64,000 nucleotides of DNA from Alistipes provencensis (GTDB lineage Bacteria > Bacteroidota > Bacteroidia > Bacteroidales > Rikenellaceae), in contig NZ_LT559262.1 in assembly GCF_900083545.1 (NCBI RefSeq), positions 1,402,397 to 1,466,396 on the forward strand, in the 5' to 3' direction. The position numbers and the translations under genes are program-made. Positions within the stretch are counted from its first letter, which is position 1; every line of letters starts with the position of its first letter. Positions 34,777 through 44,183 of the stretch are shown piece after piece. Under the pieces are notes generated by a model that was not told where the DNA came from, ran no database searches, and saw only the letters and a program-made list of their open reading frames with translations.

Positions 34777-36069
34777 ATGACTGTCAGTTTGGAAGAAGCT
34801 CATTCTTGGATCGCATTCAACGGGTTCGAAGCCCATATCGCCGTGCTGTGCGCGGTGACGTTCTGCCTGCTGTGTGTTTCGGCGCTCGTTTCGGGTGCCG
34901 AGACTTCGTTTTTCTCCCTTTCGCACAACGATATCCGCCGCCTGCAGAACAGCAGGAGCACGTCGGCCGCCGCCGTGCTACGCCTGCTGACCGATGTCGA
35001 CCTGCTGCTGGCGACGATTCTGGTGGTCAACAATCTGGTCAACATATGCATCGTCATCCTCACGGCCAATATCATCGACTCGCTGTTCACGTTCCTGCGT
35101 TTCGAGTTCCTGTTCAAGACCGTGCTGGTGACCTTCCTGCTGTTGCTCTTCGGCGAGATACTGCCCAAGGTGCTGGCGCAGACCATTCCCGTGCGCTTCG
35201 CCTCGATGGTGGCCCGGCCCCTCGTGCTGCTGCGGTGGATTTTCTACCCGCTGTCGTATGTGCTGGTCCGCACGAGCAGCCGCATCAGCGAAAAGGCCGC
35301 CCACAAGAGCGAGATATCGCTCGACGAACTGGCCGACGCCGTGGACATGACTCAAAGTTCGAGTCCCGAGGAGCATGTGATGCTGTCGGGAATCGTCAAC
35401 TTCGTCAATACCGAGGTGCAGGAGATCATGAAACCCCGTGTGGACATCACGGCGCTCGATGCCACGGACGACTACGAGACGGTCAAAAAGACGATTATCG
35501 AATCGGGCTTTTCGCGCATTCCGGTCTACGAGGAGGATATCGACAACATCCGCGGCACGCTCTACGTCAAGGACCTGCTGCCCTACATCAACAACGGCAG
35601 CGATTTCGTGTGGCAGCAGTTGGTCCGCAAACCCTATTTCGTCCCCGAGCACAAGAAGATCAACGACCTGCTGGCCGATTTCCAGTCGAACAAGGTCCAC
35701 ATGGCCATCGTCGTCGACGAATACGGCTCGACGCTGGGACTGGTTTCGCTGGAGGACATCATCGAGGAGATCGTGGGCGAAATTTCCGACGAGAGCGACA
35801 ACGACGAATCGTTCTATACATGCCTCAATCCCAAGTGTTATGTTTTCGAGGGCAAGACCCACCTCGGGGATTTCGAACGCATTCTCGGTTTGGGCGAAGA
35901 CACCTTCGCCGACGTGCGGGGCGAAGCCGAGACCTTGGCGGGGCTGATGCTCGAACTCAAACGCGACTTCCCGCGCAAAGGCGACGTGTTCACCTCGCAC
36001 GACATCCGTTTTACGGTGCAGGGGATGGATGGGCACCGCATCGACAAAATCCGCATCGACATCCAATGA
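34777..36069 (+). CDS. gldE: GldE-like CNNM/CBS-domain membrane protein
   Basis: The 430-residue protein has an N-terminal CNNM transmembrane domain (four helices, about 18-200, with SGAETSFFSLSHNDIRRL and FGEILPKVLAQ), a tandem CBS pair (about 220-345, PRVDITALDATDD and VVDEYGSTLGLVSLEDIIEEIVG), and a C-terminal CorC_HlyC domain. Bacteroidetes proteins of this type are called GldE for their gliding role in Flavobacterium, but they also occur in non-gliding gut species, where magnesium or cobalt transport is a plausible role. No gldD follows. It overlaps the phosphopantetheinyl transferase gene in an ATGA junction. Confidence 0.88.
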   Translation: MTVSLEEAHSWIAFNGFEAHIAVLCAVTFCLLCVSALVSGAETSFFSLSHNDIRRLQNSRSTSAAAVLRLLTDVDLLLATILVVNNLVNICIVILTANIIDSLFTFLRFEFLFKTVLVTFLLLLFGEILPKVLAQTIPVRFASMVARPLVLLRWIFYPLSYVLVRTSSRISEKAAHKSEISLDELADAVDMTQSSSPEEHVMLSGIVNFVNTEVQEIMKPRVDITALDATDDYETVKKTIIESGFSRIPVYEEDIDNIRGTLYVKDLLPYINNGSDFVWQQLVRKPYFVPEHKKINDLLADFQSNKVHMAIVVDEYGSTLGLVSLEDIIEEIVGEISDESDNDESFYTCLNPKCYVFEGKTHLGDFERILGLGEDTFADVRGEAETLAGLMLELKRDFPRKGDVFTSHDIRFTVQGMDGHRIDKIRIDIQ

Positions 36070-36632
36070 TCCGGAAACTGCTGGTCGAGCCGCCGATGAC
36101 TGCCGGCGAGGCGGCCCGGTGGACGACGCCCGAAGAGCGTACCGAAGCTGCGGCGTTCGGCTCGGAGCGCCGCCGTGCGGAGTTCCTCGGCTGGCGGGCC
36201 ATTGTGCGGCGCGAGCTGGGGGCGGATGTGCGGATCGGCTACGATGCCGTGGGGGCTCCCGTGCTGACAGGCTCGGACTGCTGCATTTCGGTCGCGCATT
36301 GTGCCGGCCGCATCGCCCTCTGCATCTCTCCGGAACGCTGTGCCGTGGATATCGAACCGGCGTCGCGCAATTTCAGCCGGGCCGAAAGCCGCTATATGAC
36401 CCCGTCCGAACGGGCCCTTTCCGACGATCCGCTGTGGCCGGGGATCGTCTGGTGTGCCAAGGAGACGCTTTACAAATACGCCGGGCGCCGGGAACTGGAT
36501 TTCCGGCAGGATCTCCGCATCGAGCGTGCGGACCTCGCGGCGGGCAGGCTGACGGGCCGGATCGAAAACGGAGAGCCCGTGGAGCTCTCCGTGCGCCGTG
36601 AAGACGGCTTTATCATCGTCTATATTCTTTAG
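36066..36632 (+). CDS. 4'-phosphopantetheinyl transferase superfamily protein
   Basis: The enzyme would load the phosphopantetheine arm onto acyl or peptidyl carrier proteins. The 188-residue product has the magnesium motif CAVDIEPAS (Asp95, Glu97) and the later WCAKETLYKYAGR segment (the WxxKEA-type motif), in the order seen in Sfp/HetI-like enzymes, and a short C-terminal domain. I start it at 36066, where ATGA overlaps the gldE stop. Its stop codon overlaps by four bases with the stop of the convergent Omp85-like gene. No polyketide or non-ribosomal genes are nearby, so the target is probably the fatty-acid carrier or an unlinked one. Confidence 0.88.
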   Translation: MIRKLLVEPPMTAGEAARWTTPEERTEAAAFGSERRRAEFLGWRAIVRRELGADVRIGYDAVGAPVLTGSDCCISVAHCAGRIALCISPERCAVDIEPASRNFSRAESRYMTPSERALSDDPLWPGIVWCAKETLYKYAGRRELDFRQDLRIERADLAAGRLTGRIENGEPVELSVRREDGFIIVYIL

Positions 36633-38044
36633 AATGCCTCCGAAGCGGTGAAGAGGAATGCCGAGGAGCGCTTGCGGTCCCACGGCAGGTTCTGGTTGCC
36701 GAAGTTGCCCCATCCGTAGTCGAGGCGGATGTTCATGCGGTTCTTGAACTCGAAGCGGTAGCCGCATCCGAAGCTGCACAGCGTATTGCCCCAGCGGAAT
36801 TTCTCCGTGCCCCAGACCTGTCCGCCGCCGATCCATCCCACGATGCCGTGGCGGCGGTAAATCTTCTGCCGCAGTTCGATCTGCGTCTCTACCAATCGTT
36901 TATCCCGGTAACGCCCCTCGTAGTAGCCGCGCATGCGCTCCATGCCGCCCATCTTGGCGTACATGTGCCACGACGGGGTTCCGGCCGTGCCGTCGGCGTA
37001 GAGGTCGTAGGCCAGTACGGCCCCTTTCCAGAGTTTCTGGTAGAAATCGAACGTCAGCGTGAAGCGTCCGAACGTGCGGCGGGTGTTGCCCAGCCATTCG
37101 GGATACCATTTGGCCTCGGCCTTGATGAAGACGCCTTTCGAGGCGTTGAATGTCACGTCACGCGTATCGTATTGGGCGAAGAGGCCGATGCTGGTGTTGA
37201 AGGCATTGGGCTTGTCGCCCGTCGTGGCGATGAAGTTCGAGAAAGGGTCCTGCTTTTCGGGGTCGTAGCGCTTGCCGTCTTTCCAGAGGTCGTACATCTC
37301 GCCGATCTGTCCGCCGGGTTTCTGGACCTCGCCGTTGTCGATCCGCTGCATGTACTCGACCATGCCGGAACTCTTGTATTTGGCTCCGGAGTAGTCGATG
37401 CCGCCGCTCACGCCGATGTAGAAACGACCGGCGAGCGACGTGCAGTAGGAGATGCGGAAGGCACCCATCGTGGTGGTGAGGTCCTGCGCGTAACCCTCCT
37501 TGCCGGCCTGATAGCCCACGCCGTAGAAGGCTCCGGGGAAGTAGACGAAGGCCCCCGAGTAGCTCAGCCGCTGTTTGTTCTTGTTGTAGATGTTGTCGCC
37601 GGAGAAGCGCAGCAGCACGAATTTCTCGGTCGTGAAGTTGCCGTAGATCGAAATGTTCGACGGTGCGGTCACCGAGTCGGTGCGGTCGAGCCGGTAGAGG
37701 CCCGCCAGCAGGAAGCCGATGCCGAATCCGACATCCGACGAGTAGTTGGGGCCGGGGGCGATGCTCCAGTCGATCTTTTTTTCGAAAGTTCGGTCGACGT
37801 TCGAGCGGCTGTAATAGTCGATGATGCGGCGGATGAGTCCCGGGCGTTTCACCGGGGCGGTGAGGGCCGATGTATCGGCCGCCCGGACGTGTTTGGCGTT
37901 CGGATGTGCCTCGGCCTGCCCGATCTGCGAAAGGGTCGTTTCGGTCGAGGGGAAATTCTCTTTCGGGGAGTCGTCCGGGCTTTGGGCGGATGCCGAACCG
38001 GCAGTCAGCAGTGCCGCGGAAAGGAGTATGATGATCTTTTTCAT
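36629..38044 (-). CDS. BamA/TamA (Omp85)-like outer membrane beta-barrel protein
   Basis: The 471-residue product starts with a clear signal peptide (MKKIIILLSAALLTAGSASAQ). The start at 38044 is preferred over upstream codons because a promoter lies just behind it. After a short linker the chain is beta-rich with alternating aromatic residues, including GPNYSSDVGFGIGF, VGYQAGKEGYAQ and MGGMERMRGYYEGRYRDKR, which resembles the conserved (V/I)RG(F/Y) region of Omp85 barrels. The sequence ends in Phe, as expected for barrel recognition by BAM. No POTRA domain is evident, so it is a barrel-only relative of unknown cargo. It converges on and overlaps the phosphopantetheinyl transferase gene by four bases. 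Confidence 0.8.
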   Translation of the reverse strand: MKKIIILLSAALLTAGSASAQSPDDSPKENFPSTETTLSQIGQAEAHPNAKHVRAADTSALTAPVKRPGLIRRIIDYYSRSNVDRTFEKKIDWSIAPGPNYSSDVGFGIGFLLAGLYRLDRTDSVTAPSNISIYGNFTTEKFVLLRFSGDNIYNKNKQRLSYSGAFVYFPGAFYGVGYQAGKEGYAQDLTTTMGAFRISYCTSLAGRFYIGVSGGIDYSGAKYKSSGMVEYMQRIDNGEVQKPGGQIGEMYDLWKDGKRYDPEKQDPFSNFIATTGDKPNAFNTSIGLFAQYDTRDVTFNASKGVFIKAEAKWYPEWLGNTRRTFGRFTLTFDFYQKLWKGAVLAYDLYADGTAGTPSWHMYAKMGGMERMRGYYEGRYRDKRLVETQIELRQKIYRRHGIVGWIGGGQVWGTEKFRWGNTLCSFGCGYRFEFKNRMNIRLDYGWGNFGNQNLPWDRKRSSAFLFTASEAF

Positions 38045-38068
38045 TGACTTTGAGGTAGGAGCCGAGTA

Positions 38069-38098
38069 CAAAGATAATTCTATTTTCCGGTTGTGCAA
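38069..38098 (-). promoter_or_regulatory. Promoter of the Omp85-like gene
   Basis: On the minus strand TTG (38098-38096), a 19-bp gap and TATCTTTG (38076-38069) match the Bacteroidetes consensus, 25 bp before the ATG at 38044. Confidence 0.65.
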
Positions 38099-38148
38099 AA
38101 TGAACAATCGGAACCCCTGAAAGTGGCAACCAATCCGGGAAAAATTCC

Positions 38149-38156
38149 TACCTTTG
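38149..38156 (+). promoter_or_regulatory. -7 element of the pentapeptide-repeat gene
   Basis: TACCTTTG fits TAnnTTTG 24 bp before the ATG at 38181. I see no TTG at the right distance, so only the -7 element is supported. The 136-bp divergent gap also holds the Omp85 promoter. Confidence 0.45.
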
Positions 38157-38180
38157 TAGTAATTCAAACAATCTTCGTTT

Positions 38181-38822
38181 ATGGAAATCGCCCGACCGCA
38201 ACTGCTTCCCGAGCCCGAAACGGCTGCCGATCCCGCCCGGATGCACCTCGACGAAGAGATCGTCGACGCTGCGTTTCGCGGCGCCGATTTCGGTGCGCTC
38301 GTCCGCGAGCACCTCTCGGTGCAGGGCTGCCGTTTCACCGGCTGCGTCTTTGCGGGAAGCGTACTCGGGCATTCGCAGTTCTCGGACGTCATTTTCCGCA
38401 ACTGCGACTTTTCGAACGCCGATTTGCAGGGATGCAGTTTCCACCGCGCGGAGTTTGCCGATTGCAAGCTGACGGGGACCAACCTTGCCGAGACGACCCT
38501 GAATCACCTGCTGTTCGACCGCTGCAAGGGCGAATTTGCCAATTTCGCCTTTTCGCGCCTGCGCACGGTGCGCTTTGGCGGATGCCGGATGCGCAGCGCG
38601 GCTTTCGGCGACTGCCGCTTCGAACGCGTGGAGTTCTCGCAGTGCGAACTGGCGATGGCCGAGTTCTTCGGGACGCGCCTGAGGGGTGTGTCGTTCGCCG
38701 ACTCGGACATCCGCGGAATCCGCGTCCGCGAGATCGACTCCTTCGAACTGAAAGGCGTGAAGATAAGTGTCCTGCAGGCCGCCGAACTGGCCCGTCTGCT
38801 GGGCGTCGAGATCGAGGAGTGA
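38181..38822 (+). CDS. Pentapeptide-repeat protein
   Basis: This 213-residue protein consists, between about residues 28 and 185, of tandem five-residue repeats with Phe or Leu at the centre and small residues two before it (for example FSNADLQGCSFHRAEFADCK). Such repeats fold into a right-handed square beta-helix. Some family members mimic DNA and bind gyrase, giving quinolone resistance; most have no known role. The presence of many Cys (about 12) and lack of a signal peptide point to a cytoplasmic protein. It stands alone with its own promoter and a terminator behind it. Confidence 0.88.
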   Translation: MEIARPQLLPEPETAADPARMHLDEEIVDAAFRGADFGALVREHLSVQGCRFTGCVFAGSVLGHSQFSDVIFRNCDFSNADLQGCSFHRAEFADCKLTGTNLAETTLNHLLFDRCKGEFANFAFSRLRTVRFGGCRMRSAAFGDCRFERVEFSQCELAMAEFFGTRLRGVSFADSDIRGIRVREIDSFELKGVKISVLQAAELARLLGVEIEE

Positions 38823-38842
38823 GCCAGTTCCGATAAATGCAC

Positions 38843-38880
38843 AGCCCGGACTTCGACGGAAGCCCGGGCTGCTGCTTTTA
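38843..38880 (+). terminator. Intrinsic terminator after the pentapeptide-repeat gene
   Basis: AGCCCGGACTTC and GAAGCCCGGGCT (38843-38854 and 38859-38870) pair with one mismatch around a GACG loop, followed by a short T-rich end. It lies between two convergent genes and may serve both. Confidence 0.55.
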
Positions 38881-38893
38881 GTGGCAGACTCTT

Positions 38894-40102
38894 TTATTTG
38901 AGTCCGATCTTTTTGAGTATCTCTTTGGGTACGGCGTTCCTGTTGACCAGCACGGTCATCGTCTTGTAGGCGACGAACGGACGCGAGAAGTACCAGTAGC
39001 CCTCGTAAGGTCCGGCCAGAGCCCACGAATTCTTGACCTTGTAGTAGGGCGTGCCGTTCTGGTCGACGGCCGTGCCCACGATCTGCATGCCGTGGTCGTC
39101 GGTGGTCTCGTAATTGTCGTATCCCTCCTGACGGAGCTCCTGCGTGATGGTGCGCTCCTTGCCGGGCTTCTCGAACGTGTAGAGTGCGGCGTCCTTCTCC
39201 TTTTGGGTGAGTTTGCCCCATTTCTCGGCCTCGGTGCCCTCCATACCTTCGGTGTCTGCCTCGGGAATGATGCCCAGCCCCTTGGTGCGGCTGAAGCCCT
39301 TTTCGCTGACGTCCGTACCCCATGCGATGGTGTAACCCTTCTCCAGCGAGTTGTCGATGATTTGCATGAATTCGTCCAAGGGGACGTTCCACACCTTGTC
39401 CCAGTTCCAGTTGTCGGGGACCTCCATGGCGAACTCCGTGTAGAACGGGTGGTGGGTGAACGAGGAGAACTCGATGTAGTCGTCGAGGTCGATCGGCAGC
39501 GAGGCGGCGAAAGAGGCGGGGGTGTACTCCTTGCCGTCGTAGGTGAATTTCGCGGGCATCGCGCCGAAATAGGCGTCGAGAATGCCGTTCAGCCCGGCCT
39601 GCCATGCCGTCGTGAGGCGGCTGTCACTGCGCTTTTCGCCGGCTTTGATCACCGCGTCGGCATAAGCCTTGATCACGGCGTCGATTTCGTCGAAGTTGGG
39701 TTTGTCATAACCGTAGTTCAGCCCCGGATAGACCTCCTCGGGGACGATGCCGTAGTGCTGGATGCCCCCGATCACATCGTGGGCCTGACCGCCGACGGCG
39801 AGGTTCAGCGAACCGTGGAGCCGGACGTATTTCACGGCCTTTTCGAAGTAGATGTTACGCACGATCCACATCTCCGAAAGGTCCATGGCGGGACCTCCCG
39901 CGCGGAGGATTTCACTCTCGAGGAACGAGAGGGTCGAATAGCACCAGCAGGTGCCGCTGCGACTCTGGTCCTTGACCGAGGTGACGGGCAGGACCTTGAC
40001 GTCGGTGAATCGGTAGCCTTTGACGGCGGCCGTATCGGGTGTTTGCGCGGCTGCCCCGAATGCGGAGCAGAGCGCGAGTGCGGTGAAAATGAGGTTTTTC
40101 AT
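38894..40102 (-). CDS. C1-family peptidase (bleomycin hydrolase/aminopeptidase C-like), exported
   Basis: The 402-residue product has a cleavable signal (ends near AAAQ, residue 20) and papain-fold motifs: RSGTCWCYSTLSFLESE with the nucleophile Cys52, GMQIVGTAVDQNGTPYYKVKNSWA with the catalytic His (in DDHGMQ) and Asn. Long inserts relative to papain match the aminopeptidase C group, which in cytosolic form is a hexameric aminopeptidase. Here it is exported to the periplasm or surface and would take part in peptide degradation. It is 16 bp upstream of topA in the minus direction of transcription order (topA first). All catalytic residues are present. Confidence 0.87.
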   Translation of the reverse strand: MKNLIFTALALCSAFGAAAQTPDTAAVKGYRFTDVKVLPVTSVKDQSRSGTCWCYSTLSFLESEILRAGGPAMDLSEMWIVRNIYFEKAVKYVRLHGSLNLAVGGQAHDVIGGIQHYGIVPEEVYPGLNYGYDKPNFDEIDAVIKAYADAVIKAGEKRSDSRLTTAWQAGLNGILDAYFGAMPAKFTYDGKEYTPASFAASLPIDLDDYIEFSSFTHHPFYTEFAMEVPDNWNWDKVWNVPLDEFMQIIDNSLEKGYTIAWGTDVSEKGFSRTKGLGIIPEADTEGMEGTEAEKWGKLTQKEKDAALYTFEKPGKERTITQELRQEGYDNYETTDDHGMQIVGTAVDQNGTPYYKVKNSWALAGPYEGYWYFSRPFVAYKTMTVLVNRNAVPKEILKKIGLK

Positions 40103-40118
40103 CGTATGGCGTTTTTTG

Positions 40119-42416
40119 TTATTTCTTCGATCCGGCGACGATTTTCAGGCATTCGTCGAGAGTCAGTTCCTCGGGTTTGGCACCCTTCGGCAGGCGGTAG
40201 TTCTTGCCCTTGTAGGCGATGTAGGCGCCGTAACGGCCGTTCTTCACCAGCATGTCGGGGTCCTCCGGGAAGCTCTTGAGCGGGGTATTGGCAGCCACGG
40301 CAGCCGTCTGATGTGCGCGCACGACTTCCACGGCCCGGTCATAGGTGATTGTATAGGGATCGTCGGTCTTGGCCAGCGAGGCGAACGACTTTCCGTAGCG
40401 GACATAGGGACCGTATTTGCCGATGCCGACGGTCAGTTCCTCGCCGTCCAACTGTCCGAGGTCGCGGGGCAGGGCGAAGAGCTCCAGCGCCTCCTCGAGC
40501 GTGATCGACTCGATCAGTTGGCCCTTCTTGAGTGACGCGAAACGTCCTTTCTCGCCCTCGTTGCCTTCGATCTCGACCATCGGGCCGTAACGGCCGATGC
40601 GGGCCTTCACGACATGGCCCGTCTTGGGGTCGTTGCCCAGAATGCGCACCTCGCGCGTCTTGGGGTTCTGGGTCGCGATGGCCGAATCGACCATCTTGTG
40701 GAAGGGACCGTAGAATCCGTCGATCATCTTCTCCCATGTGATGTCGCCCTCGGCGATGCGGTCAAACTCCTTCTCGACGTTGGCCGTGAAGTTGTAGTCG
40801 ATGATCGGGCCGAACTGCTCCTCCAGATAGTCGTTCACCACCATGCCGATGTCCGTCGGCGAGAGGCGGTTCTTCTCCTTGCCGTAGTTCTCCGAGAGGT
40901 TTTTCTCGGCGATCTTGTCGCCGGTGAGTGTGAACTGCACATAGTTGCGCTTCTGTCCGTCCTTGTTCTGCTTGACGACGTAGCCGCGGTTGATGATCGT
41001 GGTGATGGTCGGGGCATAGGTCGAAGGACGTCCGATGCCCAGCTCCTCCAGCCGCTTGACGAGCGATGCCTCGTTGTAGCGGGCCGGAGCCGATGTGAAA
41101 CGCTCCGTGGCGGTGATCTGCGCCGGGAGCACCCGGTCGCCGGCCGCCAGTTTCGGTAGCAGTCCCTCGCCGCTTTCGGCAGTCTGGTCGTCGTCCGTCG
41201 ATTCGGAGTAGAGGCGCAGGAAGCCGTCGAAACGGACCACTTCGCCCTGTGCCACGAACTGGTTCGAAGAACCCGACATGTCGATTGTGATCGTCGTGCG
41301 GTCCAGCTCGGCGCAGACCATCTGCGAAGCGACCGTACGCTTCCAGATCAGGTCGTAGAGCTTCTTCTCGGCGGGCGTGCCCTCGATCGACTGCCGCTCG
41401 ATGTACGACGGGCGGATGGCCTCGTGGGCCTCCTGCGCGCCTTTGGTCTTGGTCTTATAGTTGAACCAGCGGGAGTATTTCTCGCCGTAGAGCTTCGTGA
41501 TCTCCTCCTTGCACTGGGCCAGCGCCTGCTGCGAGAGGTTCACCGAGTCGGTACGCATGTAGGTGATGAGACCCTGTTCGTAGAGGTGCTGCGCCACGGA
41601 CATCGTCTGCGAAACGGACATGCCCAGTTTGCGGCCTGCCTCCTGCTGGAGCGTCGAGGTGGTGAACGGCGGCGCAGGGTAGCGTTGCGCGGGTTTCTCT
41701 TCGGATTTGGCCACCGTGAAAGTTGCACCGATGCAGCTTTTCAAAAACTCCTCGGCCTGTGCAGCAGTTTCGAAACGCGATCCGAGTTCGGCCTTGAAGA
41801 GCGTTTTTTCGGGATCGCCGGCGGCGTGGAACTGCGCCACGACGCGGAAATAGGCGGCCGAACGGAAAGCGATGATCTCGCGTTCGCGCTCGACGATCAG
41901 CCGCACGGCCACCGACTGCACGCGCCCTGCCGAGAGCGACGGACGCACCTTTTTCCACAGCACGGGCGAGAGCTCGAAACCGACCAGCCGGTCGAGTATG
42001 CGGCGCGCCTGCTGGGCGTTTACCAAGTCCATATTGACCGTGCGCGGTTTCTCGATGGCCTCCAGAATCGCCCGCTTGGTGATCTCGTGGAAGACGATGC
42101 GCTTGGTCTGGTCGACGGGGAGCCCCAACACTTCGGTGAGGTGCCATGCGATGGCTTCTCCTTCGCGGTCCTCATCGGACGCCAGCCACACGGTTTTCGA
42201 TTTGGCCAATTTCGTGAGTTCGTCGACCACTTTTTTCTTGTCGCTCGGGATCTCGTAGACGGGCTTGAACCCTTCGGTGATGTTGATGCCGAGGTCCTTT
42301 TTGGCGAGGTCCCGGATATGGCCGAAGCTCGATTTGACGATGAAGTCCTTGCCGAGGAATTTCTCGATGGTCTTGGCCTTGGCGGGGGACTCTACGATAA
42401 CTAAGTTTTCCTGCAT
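40119..42416 (-). CDS. topA: DNA topoisomerase I
   Basis: TopA relaxes negative supercoils. The 765-residue product begins with the TOPRIM segment LVIVESPAKAKTIEKFLG and WLASDEDREGEAIAWHL, and the active-site Tyr lies in EQGLITYMRTDSVNLS near residue 285. The C-terminus lacks the zinc-finger cysteines of the E. coli enzyme and instead has several short repeats (IGRYGPMVEIEG, VGIGKYGPYVRYGKSFASL, KNGRYGAYIAYKGKNYRL), the topoisomerase C-terminal repeat usual in Bacteroidetes. The gene is full length. A strong stem-loop separates it from the upstream DUF4270 gene. Confidence 0.97.
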   Translation of the reverse strand: MQENLVIVESPAKAKTIEKFLGKDFIVKSSFGHIRDLAKKDLGINITEGFKPVYEIPSDKKKVVDELTKLAKSKTVWLASDEDREGEAIAWHLTEVLGLPVDQTKRIVFHEITKRAILEAIEKPRTVNMDLVNAQQARRILDRLVGFELSPVLWKKVRPSLSAGRVQSVAVRLIVEREREIIAFRSAAYFRVVAQFHAAGDPEKTLFKAELGSRFETAAQAEEFLKSCIGATFTVAKSEEKPAQRYPAPPFTTSTLQQEAGRKLGMSVSQTMSVAQHLYEQGLITYMRTDSVNLSQQALAQCKEEITKLYGEKYSRWFNYKTKTKGAQEAHEAIRPSYIERQSIEGTPAEKKLYDLIWKRTVASQMVCAELDRTTITIDMSGSSNQFVAQGEVVRFDGFLRLYSESTDDDQTAESGEGLLPKLAAGDRVLPAQITATERFTSAPARYNEASLVKRLEELGIGRPSTYAPTITTIINRGYVVKQNKDGQKRNYVQFTLTGDKIAEKNLSENYGKEKNRLSPTDIGMVVNDYLEEQFGPIIDYNFTANVEKEFDRIAEGDITWEKMIDGFYGPFHKMVDSAIATQNPKTREVRILGNDPKTGHVVKARIGRYGPMVEIEGNEGEKGRFASLKKGQLIESITLEEALELFALPRDLGQLDGEELTVGIGKYGPYVRYGKSFASLAKTDDPYTITYDRAVEVVRAHQTAAVAANTPLKSFPEDPDMLVKNGRYGAYIAYKGKNYRLPKGAKPEELTLDECLKIVAGSKK

Positions 42417-42441
42417 TGCGTTTTTTGATGGCTTTTCAGAA

Positions 42442-42477
42442 ATGCGAAAACCTAAGCATTACACTTAGGTTCCGCAT
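42442..42477 (-). terminator. Stem-loop terminator between the DUF4270 gene and topA
   Basis: AACCTAAG/CTTAGGTT (42449-42456 and 42464-42471) form a perfect stem, extended after a small internal loop by ATGCG/CGCAT (42442-42477). It follows the DUF4270 stop; the trailing T run is short, so partial read-through into topA is possible. Confidence 0.55.
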
Positions 42478-42494
42478 GAGCATTTCTCTGTCGT

Positions 42495-44183
42495 TTATTT
42501 AATCAGGTTATATGTCAGGTCGAAGCGGATCGGGGCGTTGTTCACGACGGGTTCCGAACTGTCGGTCGCCATGCCCTGCAATACGCCGAACGACGAGGAG
42601 TAAAGGCTGTACGCCTCGGGACCGATATAGACCGTGCGGTTCGTGACTTTGTCCCAGTCGATGTCGTCGGCTACGCCGCCCGCGGCCTCCTTGGCCTTGT
42701 TGTAACTGTTCCACAACTGCTGCATGTAGCCCGTGATGTCCATCACATAACATCCGCGGCTGCGGTTGATCTTGCCGCCGTAGGAGAGCGTCGTGTTGTA
42801 ATTCTGCTCGTATGTGTAGGCGTAGTCCGAGATCGGCGTCAGCTTTTTGAAATTGGTATACATGCCCAGCCGGCTCGGGAATGCATTCATTTCGTCGATC
42901 ATTCTCGTCAGATTAACCGGGTTAAGCTTTTCCCAGTCATATTCGCTGTCATCGAAATAGATCGACATGCGCACCTGACTGAATGCCAGTGTCTTGAAAT
43001 CTTTGCCGTCTTTGTTGCCCTCGGCGATCTCCTCTTCCATCCTTGCGAAGAACTCCGGGGTGAAGGTCATCTCGGTCACCACGCCGCCCATGCCTTCGAC
43101 ATAGATGCGGGGATTCGGTTCCCGGTTTTCGTTGATGCTTCCGTCGGGATTGACCTCGCGGGCTTTGGTGATGTCGATCTTCGCGGCCGAAGTGGCTGCG
43201 TCATAGTTATGGGTGATGGTGTTCACCGAGACATTGCCGAATTCGGTGCCGGATTCGTAGAAATAGTAGACCATGCCGATCGTGTCCTTTATCAGCGTGG
43301 GATCATCCTTCACACGGTTACGGCCGAAGACCGCCAGTCCCGAGTAGTCGAGCGACGTTGCGAAGATCGTACCCTTCTCCTTGGTGCCGTCCTGCTGAAT
43401 CGGGTTCTTCGGGTCGGGACCGATATAAAGTCCCTTGAACTCCTTGACCCAGTATTCGAGGCTGTCGGGGCTGTAGATCGAGTAATCTCCATAATATTTC
43501 TCGCCTTCTTTCTGGAGCATCAGGCGTTTGATGTAATCCTCACCTTCGGGGGTCGGCTCCAGCGTGATGCTCGTAGCGGTCGAAGGGGTTGTCCCTTCAC
43601 CGCCGAGCTTGAACCGGAAGAGCGGTTTGCTTTCGTCGTAAACCTTTTCGGCGGAACCGTCCCCGTTGGGGTTTTGCGGATTGAAATTGATATAGAAAGT
43701 CGTGTCGTTCGACGCCTTTTTGTCGATGTAGTCGTTGCTGATGATCTCGTAGACGGCAAAGGTCTGTTCGGTCAGCGAGTCGCGGCCTATGCTGGTGATC
43801 TTGAGCATGATCTGCGCCGAGTCGAAGATCGGCATGTATCCGAAATAGCCCGAATCGACTTTGTAATAGTTGATCATCTGAGAGAGGAATCCGGCCTTGC
43901 GCTCGCCGAGCGTGTCGTTGATGCAGGTTCCGAAATAGCCGTAGGAGATGTTCGAGCCGATCAGCGAGTCGCTCTGGAACAGCCGCGTTTCGACGTATTT
44001 CCGGGGATTCAGCCCTTCGCCGAGCAGTTCGACGTATCCGGCCTTCATCTGCTGATTGTCCGGAATGAGGTTTCCGCCCAGCGTATCGTCTACCTTGGTG
44101 CAGCCCGCGAATACCGCCGCGATTGCGGCGGCCAGTGCTGCGACCGGGAGCAGCTTGCGGCGGAAATTATTGAATTGCTTCAT
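42495..44183 (-). CDS. DUF4270 lipoprotein
   Basis: The 562-residue product has a lipoprotein signal (VFAGC, Cys28) followed by TKVDDTLGGNLIPDNQQMKAG, the beginning typical of DUF4270 proteins. The rest is beta-rich with conserved patterns such as GERKAGFLSQM and FDSAQIMLKI. The family is restricted to Bacteroidetes and has no established function, though it often sits next to the starch-synthase-like gene seen here. I start at 44183, whose ATG overlaps the end of that gene by 17 bp. A longer reading upstream lies wholly inside the neighbour and lacks a signal peptide. Confidence 0.85.
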   Translation of the reverse strand: MKQFNNFRRKLLPVAALAAAIAAVFAGCTKVDDTLGGNLIPDNQQMKAGYVELLGEGLNPRKYVETRLFQSDSLIGSNISYGYFGTCINDTLGERKAGFLSQMINYYKVDSGYFGYMPIFDSAQIMLKITSIGRDSLTEQTFAVYEIISNDYIDKKASNDTTFYINFNPQNPNGDGSAEKVYDESKPLFRFKLGGEGTTPSTATSITLEPTPEGEDYIKRLMLQKEGEKYYGDYSIYSPDSLEYWVKEFKGLYIGPDPKNPIQQDGTKEKGTIFATSLDYSGLAVFGRNRVKDDPTLIKDTIGMVYYFYESGTEFGNVSVNTITHNYDAATSAAKIDITKAREVNPDGSINENREPNPRIYVEGMGGVVTEMTFTPEFFARMEEEIAEGNKDGKDFKTLAFSQVRMSIYFDDSEYDWEKLNPVNLTRMIDEMNAFPSRLGMYTNFKKLTPISDYAYTYEQNYNTTLSYGGKINRSRGCYVMDITGYMQQLWNSYNKAKEAAGGVADDIDWDKVTNRTVYIGPEAYSLYSSSFGVLQGMATDSSEPVVNNAPIRFDLTYNLIK

